Notes: generated by a model from the letters alone, not told the origin. DNA of 19,736 bases from Firmicutes bacterium UBA6418 (GCA_002439735.1 DJPG01000017.1:38677-58412); one strand, 5' to 3'. Positions 7,976 to 14,215 are shown, counted from the first letter of the stretch. Numbers and translations are program-made.

Positions 7976-8078
7976 TTGAAAACTCCTTTTCTGCTGTCGC
8001 CCCGCTTCTGCGGGTGCAACGCGTTGTATATATTTCTGAACCGCCTGACCGGCTTGCGCTTTTGCCGATCCGACAGGA

Positions 8079-8858
8079 TCATTTGAGGTTCGTGTTCTTC
8101 CGATAAAGGATCCGAAGTCCTTCCAAGGTCAGATCCGGAACGTATTCGATCTTCTGACTGCACAGCGGCAGCACGGTTTCGGCAAGTCCGCCGGTCGCGA
8201 AGATGCGGATCTTTTCCGCTTTCAGTTCGGCACGGATCTTCTCCGAAAATCCGTCGATCATCAGGGCCTGTCCCTGAATGACGCCGGAGTTCATGGAATC
8301 TCGGCTATTTTTGCCGATGACATGTTTCGGCATGGAAATGGACACATCCGGCAGCTCCGCGGTCTGCGAAGCGAGCGCATCCAGCGAGACTCGTACGCCT
8401 GGCGCGATGATCACACCCTCCAGCGCGCCGCCGGCCGAGATCGCGGTAAAGGTTGTTGCCGTTCCGACATCGATGATGATCATCGGCGGTTTCGCAAGGC
8501 TCAGCGCGGCCGCCGCATTGGCTACGATATCCGCGCCCAGTTCAGTCTGACTGTCGATGCGGATATTGAGTCCGGTCTTGATGCCCGGTCCGACTTCCAG
8601 CGGACGGATGGCAAAGAGCTTTTGGATCGCAACCGAAACCTGCACGGTCAAAGACGGTACGACTGAAGCGATCATGCAGCCGGTGATCTTTCCCTTGGCG
8701 ATCTGGTGCAACTCCAGAATTCCCTCCAGAGCAACGGCGTATTCATCCGCGTATTTGGCCCGATCCGCGGAGATCTTACTTGTCATGCACAGCTTGTTGT
8801 TTTCGTCAAAAACGCCGAAATCAATGCTGGAATTTCCGATATCCACGGTCAACAGCAT
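8079..8858 (-). CDS. coaX: Type III pantothenate kinase
   Basis: A 259-residue enzyme that phosphorylates pantothenate as the first step of coenzyme A synthesis. It belongs to the acetate/sugar kinase fold. Visible motifs are DIGNSSIDFGV (from D6), GPGIKTG (90-96), ELGADIVANAAAA with the probable catalytic D110, and IIDVGTATTFTAI (phosphate binding, 128-140); GGLAETV lies near the C-terminus. Length is normal. AAGGAGG is about 10 nt before the ATG. CoaX enzymes need a monovalent cation and resist CoA feedback, so supply is probably set at uptake, which fits the PanT-like gene directly downstream. Confidence 0.95.
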   Translation of the reverse strand: MLLTVDIGNSSIDFGVFDENNKLCMTSKISADRAKYADEYAVALEGILELHQIAKGKITGCMIASVVPSLTVQVSVAIQKLFAIRPLEVGPGIKTGLNIRIDSQTELGADIVANAAAALSLAKPPMIIIDVGTATTFTAISAGGALEGVIIAPGVRVSLDALASQTAELPDVSISMPKHVIGKNSRDSMNSGVIQGQALMIDGFSEKIRAELKAEKIRIFATGGLAETVLPLCSQKIEYVPDLTLEGLRILYRKNTNLK

Positions 8859-8924
8859 CTGTCTCGCACCTCCTTATGGATTTCCTTTCCTTTTTCTGTT
8901 CCGATTCGTATATTTCAAGTTCCG

Positions 8925-9803
8925 CTATGCCCGCGGATGCGTGCGGTCATAAACATCCTTGATGCGATTTTTGACAACGGCCAGGTATGCCTGTGTCGCG
9001 GAAATATCTTCATGTCCCATCAGTTCCTGCAGGGATTTGATGTCCGCCCCGTTCTGCAGCATATGAACCGCAAAGGAATTGCGGATCACCTGCGGCGTCA
9101 GGGGGATTTCAAACTTTGCCTGCTCGCCGTATTCTTTCAGAACCTTCCAGAGTCCCTGACGGGTAAACGGTTTTCCCACATAATTCAGGAATAGCACTTC
9201 GGTCTCCTGCTCTCTGCGCAAAAGATCCCGTGCCTGTGCTTCGTAGGATTCCAACGCATTCCGGCACGGTCTGCCGATCGGAATGATCCGCGCGGTACCG
9301 TGCGTGCCCGCGCATTTAACAAACCCCATGCGGGTGTTGACGTCTTCCGTCTGCATTTCGATCAGCTCGCTGGCACGGATTCCGGTCGCATACAGGAGTT
9401 CCAACATCGCCCGGTCACGCTTGCCTTTTACCGTGTCGTCAGGAAGTTCCAGCAACCGTTCGATCTCATCGGTTGAAAGGTACTGGATCTCCTTTTTTTC
9501 GACTTTCGGCGACTTGATCGCTTCGGTTGGGTTGTCCGCAAGCACGCCTTTTTTGATCAGATATTGGTAAAATGTCCGGATCGATGCCAGTTTACGGTTG
9601 ACGGTGGACTTCGAACGTCCACCGGTCTTCAGTTCCATCAGGTACGCCAGAATATCAGTACTGCTGACTTCCTGCAGATCCGTAATCCCGCGGGATGCCG
9701 CGAAATCCGAAAAATGCCGGATATCGCGCAGATAGGCCTGACTGGTATTCTCTGCCATCTTTTTTTCGGTTTTCAGATATACGGCATACGCTTCCGGGAT
9801 CAT
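8925..9803 (-). CDS. XerD-like tyrosine recombinase with altered active site
   Basis: A 292-residue protein with the Xer layout: an N-terminal SAM-like core-binding domain (about 1-95) and a C-terminal catalytic domain. It ends THPRA as E. coli XerD ends HHPRA. Aligned by eye without gaps to XerD, it keeps R143 (TGIRASEL), R241, H264 (LMGHEDIS) and the nucleophile Y273 (ATQAY). The catalytic lysine of GKGNKER is T167 (AGTHGTAR) and the His of HxxRH is Q238 (TPQVIRN). Cleavage may therefore be slow, or the protein may act differently. An xerD gene next to spoIIM and a Nudix gene is a familiar Bacillota arrangement. It has its own promoter at 9877-9905. If functional it would resolve chromosome dimers at dif; whether the genome has another Xer is unknown. 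Confidence 0.85.
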   Translation of the reverse strand: MIPEAYAVYLKTEKKMAENTSQAYLRDIRHFSDFAASRGITDLQEVSSTDILAYLMELKTGGRSKSTVNRKLASIRTFYQYLIKKGVLADNPTEAIKSPKVEKKEIQYLSTDEIERLLELPDDTVKGKRDRAMLELLYATGIRASELIEMQTEDVNTRMGFVKCAGTHGTARIIPIGRPCRNALESYEAQARDLLRREQETEVLFLNYVGKPFTRQGLWKVLKEYGEQAKFEIPLTPQVIRNSFAVHMLQNGADIKSLQELMGHEDISATQAYLAVVKNRIKDVYDRTHPRA

Positions 9804-9876
9804 GCGTCTTTCCTCTCAACTTCTTCTTTCTTTCGGTTCCCGCAAAGCCTTTCTCAAGGCCTATACGAGCTATTCA

Positions 9877-9905
9877 AGTATAATCCCCCCACGCAAAAAT
9901 TTCAA
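9877..9905 (-). promoter_or_regulatory. SigA-type promoter of the XerD-like gene
   Basis: Minus-strand TTGAAA (9900-9905), 17-nt spacer containing GGGGGG, TATACT (9877-9882). On the opposite strand TATAAT (9879-9884) overlaps it and could be a weak divergent -10 for spoIIM, though no good -35 goes with it. Confidence 0.7.
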
Positions 9906-9997
9906 TCTTTTTTTTCGTCAAGTTCGTGCTTCCTCCTGCATAAGCTGTTGTGAAAAGTTTTTTCGGACAATCTCACACAGACAAGGGGTATACGGCG

Positions 9998-10582
9998 ATG
10001 AAAAACAAACGGCGATTTTTTTTCTTCTTTCTCTTTTTACTTGCAGTCGGCATCTGCAGCGGCGCTTTCTTTGAAGTCTTTCTGCGCGGAAGCGTAAAAG
10101 AGCGGCTCTGCGACATGCTGGGAAGTTTTTTGCTTACCAATGGGAGAAGTGCAGCTTCCTTTGCTTCCTGTTTCTGGTATGCCTGCCGCCGCGGACTGAT
10201 CGCATGGTTTTTGTGTGTGGTTTCCCCGCTGTTTTTTCCGCTTTTGCTCTTGTTGCCGGTTTTGATACTGGCGAAAGGGTTTGCGGTCGGCTTTGCGTCC
10301 GCGATGACGCTGGAGTCGCTTGGACTGCGCGGGATCGTCGAAATCGCGTTTACGCTTCTACTGCAAAATCTGCTGCAGATACCGCTTCTCTGCCTCCTTG
10401 CCGCGATCGCCTGTGACATCAGTCTACTGGATCAAAAAGAAAAATCCGGCAACCTGCGCGTGAAAGCGCGCCGCTGCCGGATCGGTTCTCCGCAGAGTAC
10501 GGGGCAGTATCTGCTCTTTTCTTTCTGCGTTCTGCTTATTTTGATTTTTTCCTGGCTTCTGGAAGCTTTCCTTTCTGCATGA
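9998..10582 (+). CDS. spoIIM: Stage II sporulation protein M-like membrane protein
   Basis: A 194-residue integral membrane protein with about five hydrophobic segments. The family-defining stretch is PVLILAKGFAVGFASAMTLESLGLRGIVEIAFTLLLQNLLQIPLLCLLAAI (written here from the middle of the protein), with the KGF.VGF and LLQNLLQIPLL patterns of SpoIIM. In endospore formers SpoIIM joins SpoIID and SpoIIP in the DMP complex that thins septal peptidoglycan during engulfment. I chose ATG at 9998 because AAGGGG lies about 10 nt upstream and the first hydrophobic segment follows at once; a GTG at 9950 would add 16 polar residues. Its last 47 bases overlap the 3' end of the convergent Nudix gene. The spoIIM, xerD and Nudix neighbourhood supports the call. 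Confidence 0.8.
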   Translation: MKNKRRFFFFFLFLLAVGICSGAFFEVFLRGSVKERLCDMLGSFLLTNGRSAASFASCFWYACRRGLIAWFLCVVSPLFFPLLLLLPVLILAKGFAVGFASAMTLESLGLRGIVEIAFTLLLQNLLQIPLLCLLAAIACDISLLDQKEKSGNLRVKARRCRIGSPQSTGQYLLFSFCVLLILIFSWLLEAFLSA

Positions 10583-11102
10583 GCTCCCATACCATCAGGA
10601 TTGCGATGATGGTCTTGGCGTCGTGGAGCTCTCCGCGCATGACCATGTGATGCAGCATTTCCACCGGATATTCTTCGACATCGATAGCTTCGTTTTCGTC
10701 GAAGTTTGTTTCGCCCGGCGTCAGGTCGGTACATAAGTACAGATAAAGCACTTCCTCCGCGTAGCCGACAGACGGATAAAAATCCGCGAGAGGTGTGACG
10801 CAACGCGCATGGTAGCCGGTTTCTTCCGCAAGTTCTCTCCTTGCGGTTTCCTCTGGTTTTTCGCCGGGATCGATCTTGCCGGCCGGGACTTCGAGCATCA
10901 CGCGCTCCGCCGGTTTTCGAAACTGTCTGACCATGACCATCTTGCCCTCGTCTGTGACAGCCGCCAGCACGGCACCGCCGTTGTGCTCGACAATCTCCCG
11001 ATAAGAGGTCCCGTGCAGGACGGTCACTTTGTCTCTGCGCAGATTTATGATGGATCCCTCATAAATGCGTTCACTTTTTAATGTCTTTTCTTCAAATATC
11101 AT
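10536..11102 (-). CDS. nudF: Nudix hydrolase, ADP-ribose pyrophosphatase type
   Basis: It hydrolyses ADP-ribose to AMP and ribose 5-phosphate, a housekeeping clean-up reaction. The Nudix box GX5EX7REUXEEXGU is perfect: G-KIDPG-E-KPEETAR-RELAEETGY, at about residues 75-97. The following FYPSVGYAEE is the proline-containing loop typical of ADP-ribose pyrophosphatases. I chose ATG at 11102 (188 residues) because AGGAG lies 9 nt upstream and MIFEEKTLKSERIYEG is the usual N-terminus; an upstream start at 11159 adds 19 residues of low-complexity character. It follows the lytic transglycosylase gene by 69 nt on the same strand. Its last 47 bases overlap the end of spoIIM on the other strand. Confidence 0.9.
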   Translation of the reverse strand: MIFEEKTLKSERIYEGSIINLRRDKVTVLHGTSYREIVEHNGGAVLAAVTDEGKMVMVRQFRKPAERVMLEVPAGKIDPGEKPEETARRELAEETGYHARCVTPLADFYPSVGYAEEVLYLYLCTDLTPGETNFDENEAIDVEEYPVEMLHHMVMRGELHDAKTIIAILMVWELMQKGKLPEARKKSK

Positions 11103-11171
11103 CGTCTCCGTCTCCTGTTTCCGCTGCTGCGGGATTGGTCGTTTCAAGCCTTTGTGCAAAGCGTAGCGGAT

Positions 11172-11897
11172 CTATACATAATGGTGTTCTTCGAGATAGT
11201 CTTGGATCTTGCTGCGTGTTTTCATCACGGATCTGCCTGGTTCTCTGGAATGCACGCCTCTGGCAACCGCGCCGCTTCCGCATACAAAGCATGCGATCGC
11301 CTTGCTATAGGTTTCATGCTTGTTTTTCATCTTGCGCAGATATTTGGCTGCGATCTCTATGCTGATATCAGCTTGATACAGGTCAGCGGTTTTATAGCCA
11401 TGTGCCTTTGCAAAGGCCGCGGAGCACTGCATGATGCCTTTGTAGCCGTACCGGCTGGTGGCCTTCGAGCGAAAGTTGCTTTCTCTCTGTGCCAACGCCA
11501 TCAGTACCTTCGGGTCGATGTTATGTTTCTTGCCGGACTTGATAAAATATCCCGCCAGGGTGATGGACCATTTCTTGCCGATCTTCGGATTGCGGCTACG
11601 GATATATGCAGCAAGTCCCTTCTGATATTTGGAAACTTTTTTTATTTTTTTGACTTTGGTGACGTTGTTTTTTGTTTCAGAATTCTTCGGTTCTTCGCTT
11701 GCGGGCGATGTATCCTTTGTTTGCTGACTTTCGTCCTGCGTGGGTGCGGGGGCTGTCGCCTCCTCAGCCTGTTCGTTCACAGCAGAAGTCACAGGAAGCG
11801 TGTCGCTCACCTCATTGGCCTGTTCAGCATACGCAAAAGTATAACTGCTCAGGATAAGTGCCAAGATTAAAATGAATATCATCCCTTTTTTCTTCAT
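11172..11897 (-). CDS. Secreted lytic transglycosylase (SLT domain)
   Basis: A 241-residue exported protein. Residues 1-24 form a signal peptide (MKKKGMIFILILALILSS, cleavage near AYA-EQ). Residues 25-90 are a low-complexity spacer rich in Glu, Thr, Pro and Ala ending in a Lys cluster. The C-terminal half is a goose-lysozyme/SLT fold: catalytic E139 in ALAQRESNFRSKA, then YGYKGIMQ (151-157) and IACFVCGSGAV (201-211). In most relatives the last motif reads AAYNAGxGAV; here the usual Tyr and Asn are Phe and Val, with two Cys nearby. It would cleave the MurNAc-GlcNAc bond of peptidoglycan to give 1,6-anhydro ends, outside the membrane. It probably shares a transcript with the Nudix gene. Confidence 0.85.
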   Translation of the reverse strand: MKKKGMIFILILALILSSYTFAYAEQANEVSDTLPVTSAVNEQAEEATAPAPTQDESQQTKDTSPASEEPKNSETKNNVTKVKKIKKVSKYQKGLAAYIRSRNPKIGKKWSITLAGYFIKSGKKHNIDPKVLMALAQRESNFRSKATSRYGYKGIMQCSAAFAKAHGYKTADLYQADISIEIAAKYLRKMKNKHETYSKAIACFVCGSGAVARGVHSREPGRSVMKTRSKIQDYLEEHHYV

Positions 11898-11911
11898 ATG
11901 CGTTCCTTTCT

Positions 11912-11970
11912 GATCGCGTTTCAGATCGGCAGACGCCGCAACGCGATCTTACAAACCTTTCGTACGAAAG
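11912..11970. repeat. Two perfect inverted repeats upstream of the lytic transglycosylase gene
   Basis: GATCGCGTT (11912-11920) pairs with AACGCGATC (11940-11948) around a 19-nt loop that itself contains CGGC/GCCG. Next to it lies the 14-bp palindrome CTTTCGTACGAAAG (11957-11970). They fill the 74-bp gap between the NSS gene stop and the transglycosylase start. There is no T-tract, so they are more likely a folded leader plus an operator than a terminator. Confidence 0.5.
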
Positions 11971-11971
11971 A

Positions 11972-13339
11972 TTAAAAGAATTTATCATAAATACCAAAGG
12001 CGAAAATAAACAATACGATTGCCGGCAGCCCGTAGGTCAGATAGCTGCGCATCCAGTCGTGCATCTTCAAGCCGTTTCCGGTATTTACTTCTTTTTTATA
12101 ATTGTCCCAGCCCCAGCCATAGCGACTGACACAGAACAGAAGATAAACCAATGAACCAAGAGGCAGGAACAAATTGCTGACCAAAAAGTCTTCAAAATCC
12201 AGCACGGCACCACCAAAGATTGCGAAGCCGTCCCAGCTCCAGACGTTATAGCCGAGAACGCAAGGTACGGACAGTAAGGTAATCAGTACGAAATTCACCA
12301 CACTGGACTTTATACGTGAACAGCCTGTCAGTTCCATGCCACAGCAGATGATGTTTTCAAAAACAGCCAGGACTGTTGATAACGCCGCAAAGGACATGAA
12401 CAGGAAGAAGAGGCTTCCCCACAGGCGTCCCATTGCCATATTGGCGAAAATATTCGGCAGCGTAATAAAAATCAAACTCGGCCCCGAAGTCTGATCTACG
12501 CCATAAGTAAAGCAGGCTGGGAAAATGATCAACCCCGCCGTCACCGCGACAAAGGTATCCAGAAGCACAATACGCACGGATTCACCGAGCAGGGCATGCT
12601 CCTTGCCGATATAACTGCCAAAGATCGCCATCGCGCCGATACCCAGACTTAAGGTGAAGAAAGATTGATTCATCGCGCCGACTAGCGTATTGATGATACC
12701 GACTTCCTTCATGCGGGCAAAATCCGGCACAAGATAAAACTTTAAGCCTTCCGCAGCGCCCGGCATGGTCAGGCTGTTGACGGCCAGCACCACCATGATC
12801 ACAAGCAATGCGATCATCATGACCTTTGTGACCCTTTCCAAGCCATTCTGCAGCCCTCTGGCACAGACAAAAATACACAGGGCGACCACAAATACCATCC
12901 AGAACATCATCACTTTCGGCTCTGACAACATTTCGCTGAAACCGCCCGCGATCTGCTCTGCGTTCTGTCCCTCAAACCTGCCTGCCGCGGTCAAATAGAA
13001 ATAGTGCAGCATCCAACCGGCAACGGTCGTATAAAACATCATCAACAGATAACATCCGATCAAGCAGAAGTACCCGTGAATATGCCATTTCTGTCCCGGT
13101 TTTTCCAATGCCTGATAGGCTTTGACCGGACTCTTGCCACTGGCGCGGCCGACCGCAAACTCCATGGTCATAATCGGCAAACCGAGAATGATCAGAAATA
13201 AAATGTAGAACAGTACGAATGCGCCTCCGCCACCCTGGCCTGCCATATATGGGAATTTCCATACATTTCCGATACCGATGGCGCACCCCGCTGAAATCAG
13301 AATAAAGCCCACTCTTGACTTTAGATTCTCTCTTACCAT
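11972..13339 (-). CDS. Sodium-dependent transporter, NSS/SNF family
   Basis: A 455-residue inner-membrane protein with about 12 predicted transmembrane segments, a usual length for bacterial NSS members. The N-terminus SRVGFILISAGCAIGIGNVWKFPY contains the unwound TM1 with the sodium and substrate site (AIGIGNVWKFP), followed by GGGGAFVLFY and GLPIMTMEFAVGR, all hallmarks of the LeuT-fold family. It would import an amino acid or related amine with Na+; the substrate cannot be read from sequence, and MhsT- or Tyt1-like uptake of hydrophobic or aromatic amino acids is one possibility. AGGAGA lies about 8 nt before the ATG. The gene has a long folded leader (13379-13476) and a promoter with an extended -10 just upstream of it. 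Confidence 0.9.
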   Translation of the reverse strand: MVRENLKSRVGFILISAGCAIGIGNVWKFPYMAGQGGGGAFVLFYILFLIILGLPIMTMEFAVGRASGKSPVKAYQALEKPGQKWHIHGYFCLIGCYLLMMFYTTVAGWMLHYFYLTAAGRFEGQNAEQIAGGFSEMLSEPKVMMFWMVFVVALCIFVCARGLQNGLERVTKVMMIALLVIMVVLAVNSLTMPGAAEGLKFYLVPDFARMKEVGIINTLVGAMNQSFFTLSLGIGAMAIFGSYIGKEHALLGESVRIVLLDTFVAVTAGLIIFPACFTYGVDQTSGPSLIFITLPNIFANMAMGRLWGSLFFLFMSFAALSTVLAVFENIICCGMELTGCSRIKSSVVNFVLITLLSVPCVLGYNVWSWDGFAIFGGAVLDFEDFLVSNLFLPLGSLVYLLFCVSRYGWGWDNYKKEVNTGNGLKMHDWMRSYLTYGLPAIVLFIFAFGIYDKFF

Positions 13340-13378
13340 GATTGTCTTCTCCTATATGTCTTCTTGTATAGTCTATCT

Positions 13379-13476
13379 TTATGATGGAACCTTAGCACTG
13401 AGCATCGCCGAAATCAAAATTGATGCGCGCTGTAGATTGTTGTTCGAAAATCGCCTTCTAAGGCATTGCATCATAA
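13379..13476 (-). ncRNA. Structured 5' leader of the NSS transporter gene, riboswitch-like, class unknown
   Basis: In the transcript, UUAUGAUG (13476-13469) pairs perfectly with CAUCAUAA (13386-13379). Inside, CCUUAG (13463-13458) pairs with CUAAGG (13395-13390), and GCAUC with GAUGC (13426-13422 / 13406-13402). The predicted transcription start (about 13477) falls exactly at the base of the outer stem, and the 3' side ends about 40 nt before the start codon. I could not match it to TPP, SAM, glycine, lysine, purine, T-box, fluoride, guanidine or c-di-GMP consensus cores. A plain inverted repeat remains possible. Confidence 0.45.
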
Positions 13477-13483
13477 CTTTATA

Positions 13484-13512
13484 ATTGTACCACACTTTTT
13501 TTAGAAAATCCA
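13484..13512 (-). promoter_or_regulatory. Promoter of the NSS transporter gene
   Basis: Minus-strand TACAAT (13484-13489) preceded by TGG, an extended -10. The -35 at 17-nt spacing is poor (TGGATT, 13507-13512). Confidence 0.5.
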
Positions 13513-13515
13513 TAT

Positions 13516-13592
13516 AAGAAAGTCAGCTTCGCCGATCAGATTTTTAGCGGTAGACTTTCTTGTTATTCCGGAAATATCGGAACGATATTTCC
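13516..13592. repeat. Two perfect inverted repeats between spoVS terminator and NSS promoter
   Basis: AAGAAAGTC (13516-13524) with GACTTTCTT (13553-13561), and GGAAATATC (13570-13578) with GATATTTCC (13584-13592) around GGAAC. Both stems are 9 bp without mismatch. They follow, on the minus strand, the spoVS terminator. The first ends next to the -35 of the NSS promoter and could be an operator. Confidence 0.5.
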
Positions 13593-13600
13593 TACATAAT

Positions 13601-13627
13601 AAAAAAAGCAGCCGATTGTTCGGCTGC
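13601..13627 (-). terminator. Rho-independent terminator of spoVS
   Basis: GCAGCCGA (13608-13615) pairs with TCGGCTGC (13620-13627); on the minus strand the hairpin is followed by seven T (13601-13607). It begins 11 nt after the spoVS stop. Confidence 0.9.
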
Positions 13628-13638
13628 AAAACGTTCTA

Positions 13639-13899
13639 TTAGCGTGGCTCCACGATCAGTTTGATTGCGGTACGCTCTTCTCCTTCGATTTGAATATCCG
13701 TAAACGCGGGTACACAGACCAGGTCAATGCCGCCCGGTGCCACAAAGCCTCTGGCAATGGCGACGGACTTGATCGCCTGATTCAGCGCGCCTGCTCCAAT
13801 CGCCTGGATCTCCGCCCCGCCTTTTTCTCTCATAACGCCAGCAAGTGCGCCTGCTACGGAATTCGGATTTGATTTCGCTGATACTTTTAAAATTTCCAT
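13639..13899 (-). CDS. spoVS: Stage V sporulation protein S
   Basis: An 86-residue protein, the exact length of Bacillus subtilis SpoVS, with the family sequence MEILKVSAKSNPNSVAGALA at the start and IQAIGAGALNQAIKSVAIARG, then FTDIQIEGEERTAIKLIVEPR-type C-terminus. SpoVS is a small Alba-like fold protein thought to bind nucleic acid; in Bacillus it affects spore coat and septation, and it is also kept in some non-sporulating bacteria. ATG at 13899 is chosen because AGGAGG lies 6 nt upstream; the longer frame from 13989 would add 30 residues with no homology. It is a single-gene unit with its own terminator and lies divergent to the small RNA candidate. Confidence 0.95.
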   Translation of the reverse strand: MEILKVSAKSNPNSVAGALAGVMREKGGAEIQAIGAGALNQAIKSVAIARGFVAPGGIDLVCVPAFTDIQIEGEERTAIKLIVEPR

Positions 13900-13977
13900 G
13901 TTCGTTCCTCCTGATGATGGGTTCTTGTTTGCGTGGGTAGAATACACACTGCCTGCTACGTTCGCAGGACTGTCTCT

Positions 13978-14008
13978 ATTATAAAGCATGTCCTCGGTCT
14001 TTTATCAA
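13978..14008 (-). promoter_or_regulatory. Candidate promoter of spoVS
   Basis: Minus-strand TATAAT (13978-13983), with TTGATA (14003-14008) at a long 19-nt spacing. The leader then contains the hairpin CCTGC-GAACGTA-GCAGG (13951-13967). The -10 is perfect, the -35 pairing is uncertain, and I found no clear SigH site. Confidence 0.45.
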
Positions 14009-14089
14009 AGTTTTTTTCGACAATTTCTCCTATTTTTCGCACAACATACATCTTTTTTCACATTTTTTTCACATTTTTTCAGAAAACAC

Positions 14090-14118
14090 TTGCAAAGTGA
14101 TGAAAAATTTTCTATAAT
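14090..14118 (+). promoter_or_regulatory. Strong SigA-type promoter of the small RNA candidate, with phased T-tracts upstream
   Basis: TTGCAA (14090-14095), 17-nt spacer, TATAAT (14113-14118). Upstream, T-tracts begin at 14011, 14033, 14053, 14063 and 14074, close to whole helical turns apart. The last three form the repeat TTTTTTTCACA. Such phased tracts bend DNA and the nearest occupy the UP-element position. Confidence 0.8.
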
Positions 14119-14124
14119 AACATT

Positions 14125-14215
14125 GTGGTTATCCCCCCTGATAACCTCATAATCTCAAATCCAAAATACCCCTTTTGAAGAAAGTAGACTGCTCCCCTGC
14201 AGTCTATTTTCTTTT
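14125..14215 (+). ncRNA. Candidate trans-acting small RNA with three C-rich motifs
   Basis: From the predicted start near 14125, a transcript of about 90 nt would contain three parts. First, a 5' hairpin: GGUUAUC (14127-14133), loop CCCCCU, GAUAACC (14140-14146). Second, an unpaired linker with UACCCCUUUU (14167-14176). Third, a terminator hairpin UAGACUGC-UCCCCU-GCAGUCUA (14185-14206) followed by UUUUCUUUU. It has no start codon with a ribosome binding site and no ORF worth calling. C-rich loops plus a C-rich linker are the layout of RNAs that pair with Shine-Dalgarno sequences, such as Listeria LhrC or staphylococcal RsaE. The next gene has its own promoter downstream, so this is a separate unit rather than its leader. 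Existence is well supported by promoter and terminator; the function is inferred. Confidence 0.7.
14181..14215 (+). terminator. Terminator of the small RNA candidate
   Basis: TAGACTGC (14185-14192) pairs with GCAGTCTA (14199-14206), extendable by AAAG against TTTT. It is followed by TTTTCTTTT, with loop TCCCCT. Confidence 0.85.

Noticed and set aside
8001..8014. CCCGC-AGAA-GCGGG hairpin as a terminator between coaX and the S component
   Set aside because: The stem is only 5 bp and no T-tract follows on the minus strand.
9905..9940. Possible six-codon leader peptide (TTG ACG AAA AAA AAA GAT) with AGGAGG on the minus strand upstream of the XerD-like gene
   Set aside because: It lies upstream of the predicted transcription start of that gene and has no promoter of its own; too short to support.
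13900..13989. 30-residue N-terminal extension of SpoVS
   Set aside because: It overlaps the -10 box and leader hairpin; the ATG at 13899 has AGGAGG and gives the exact family length.
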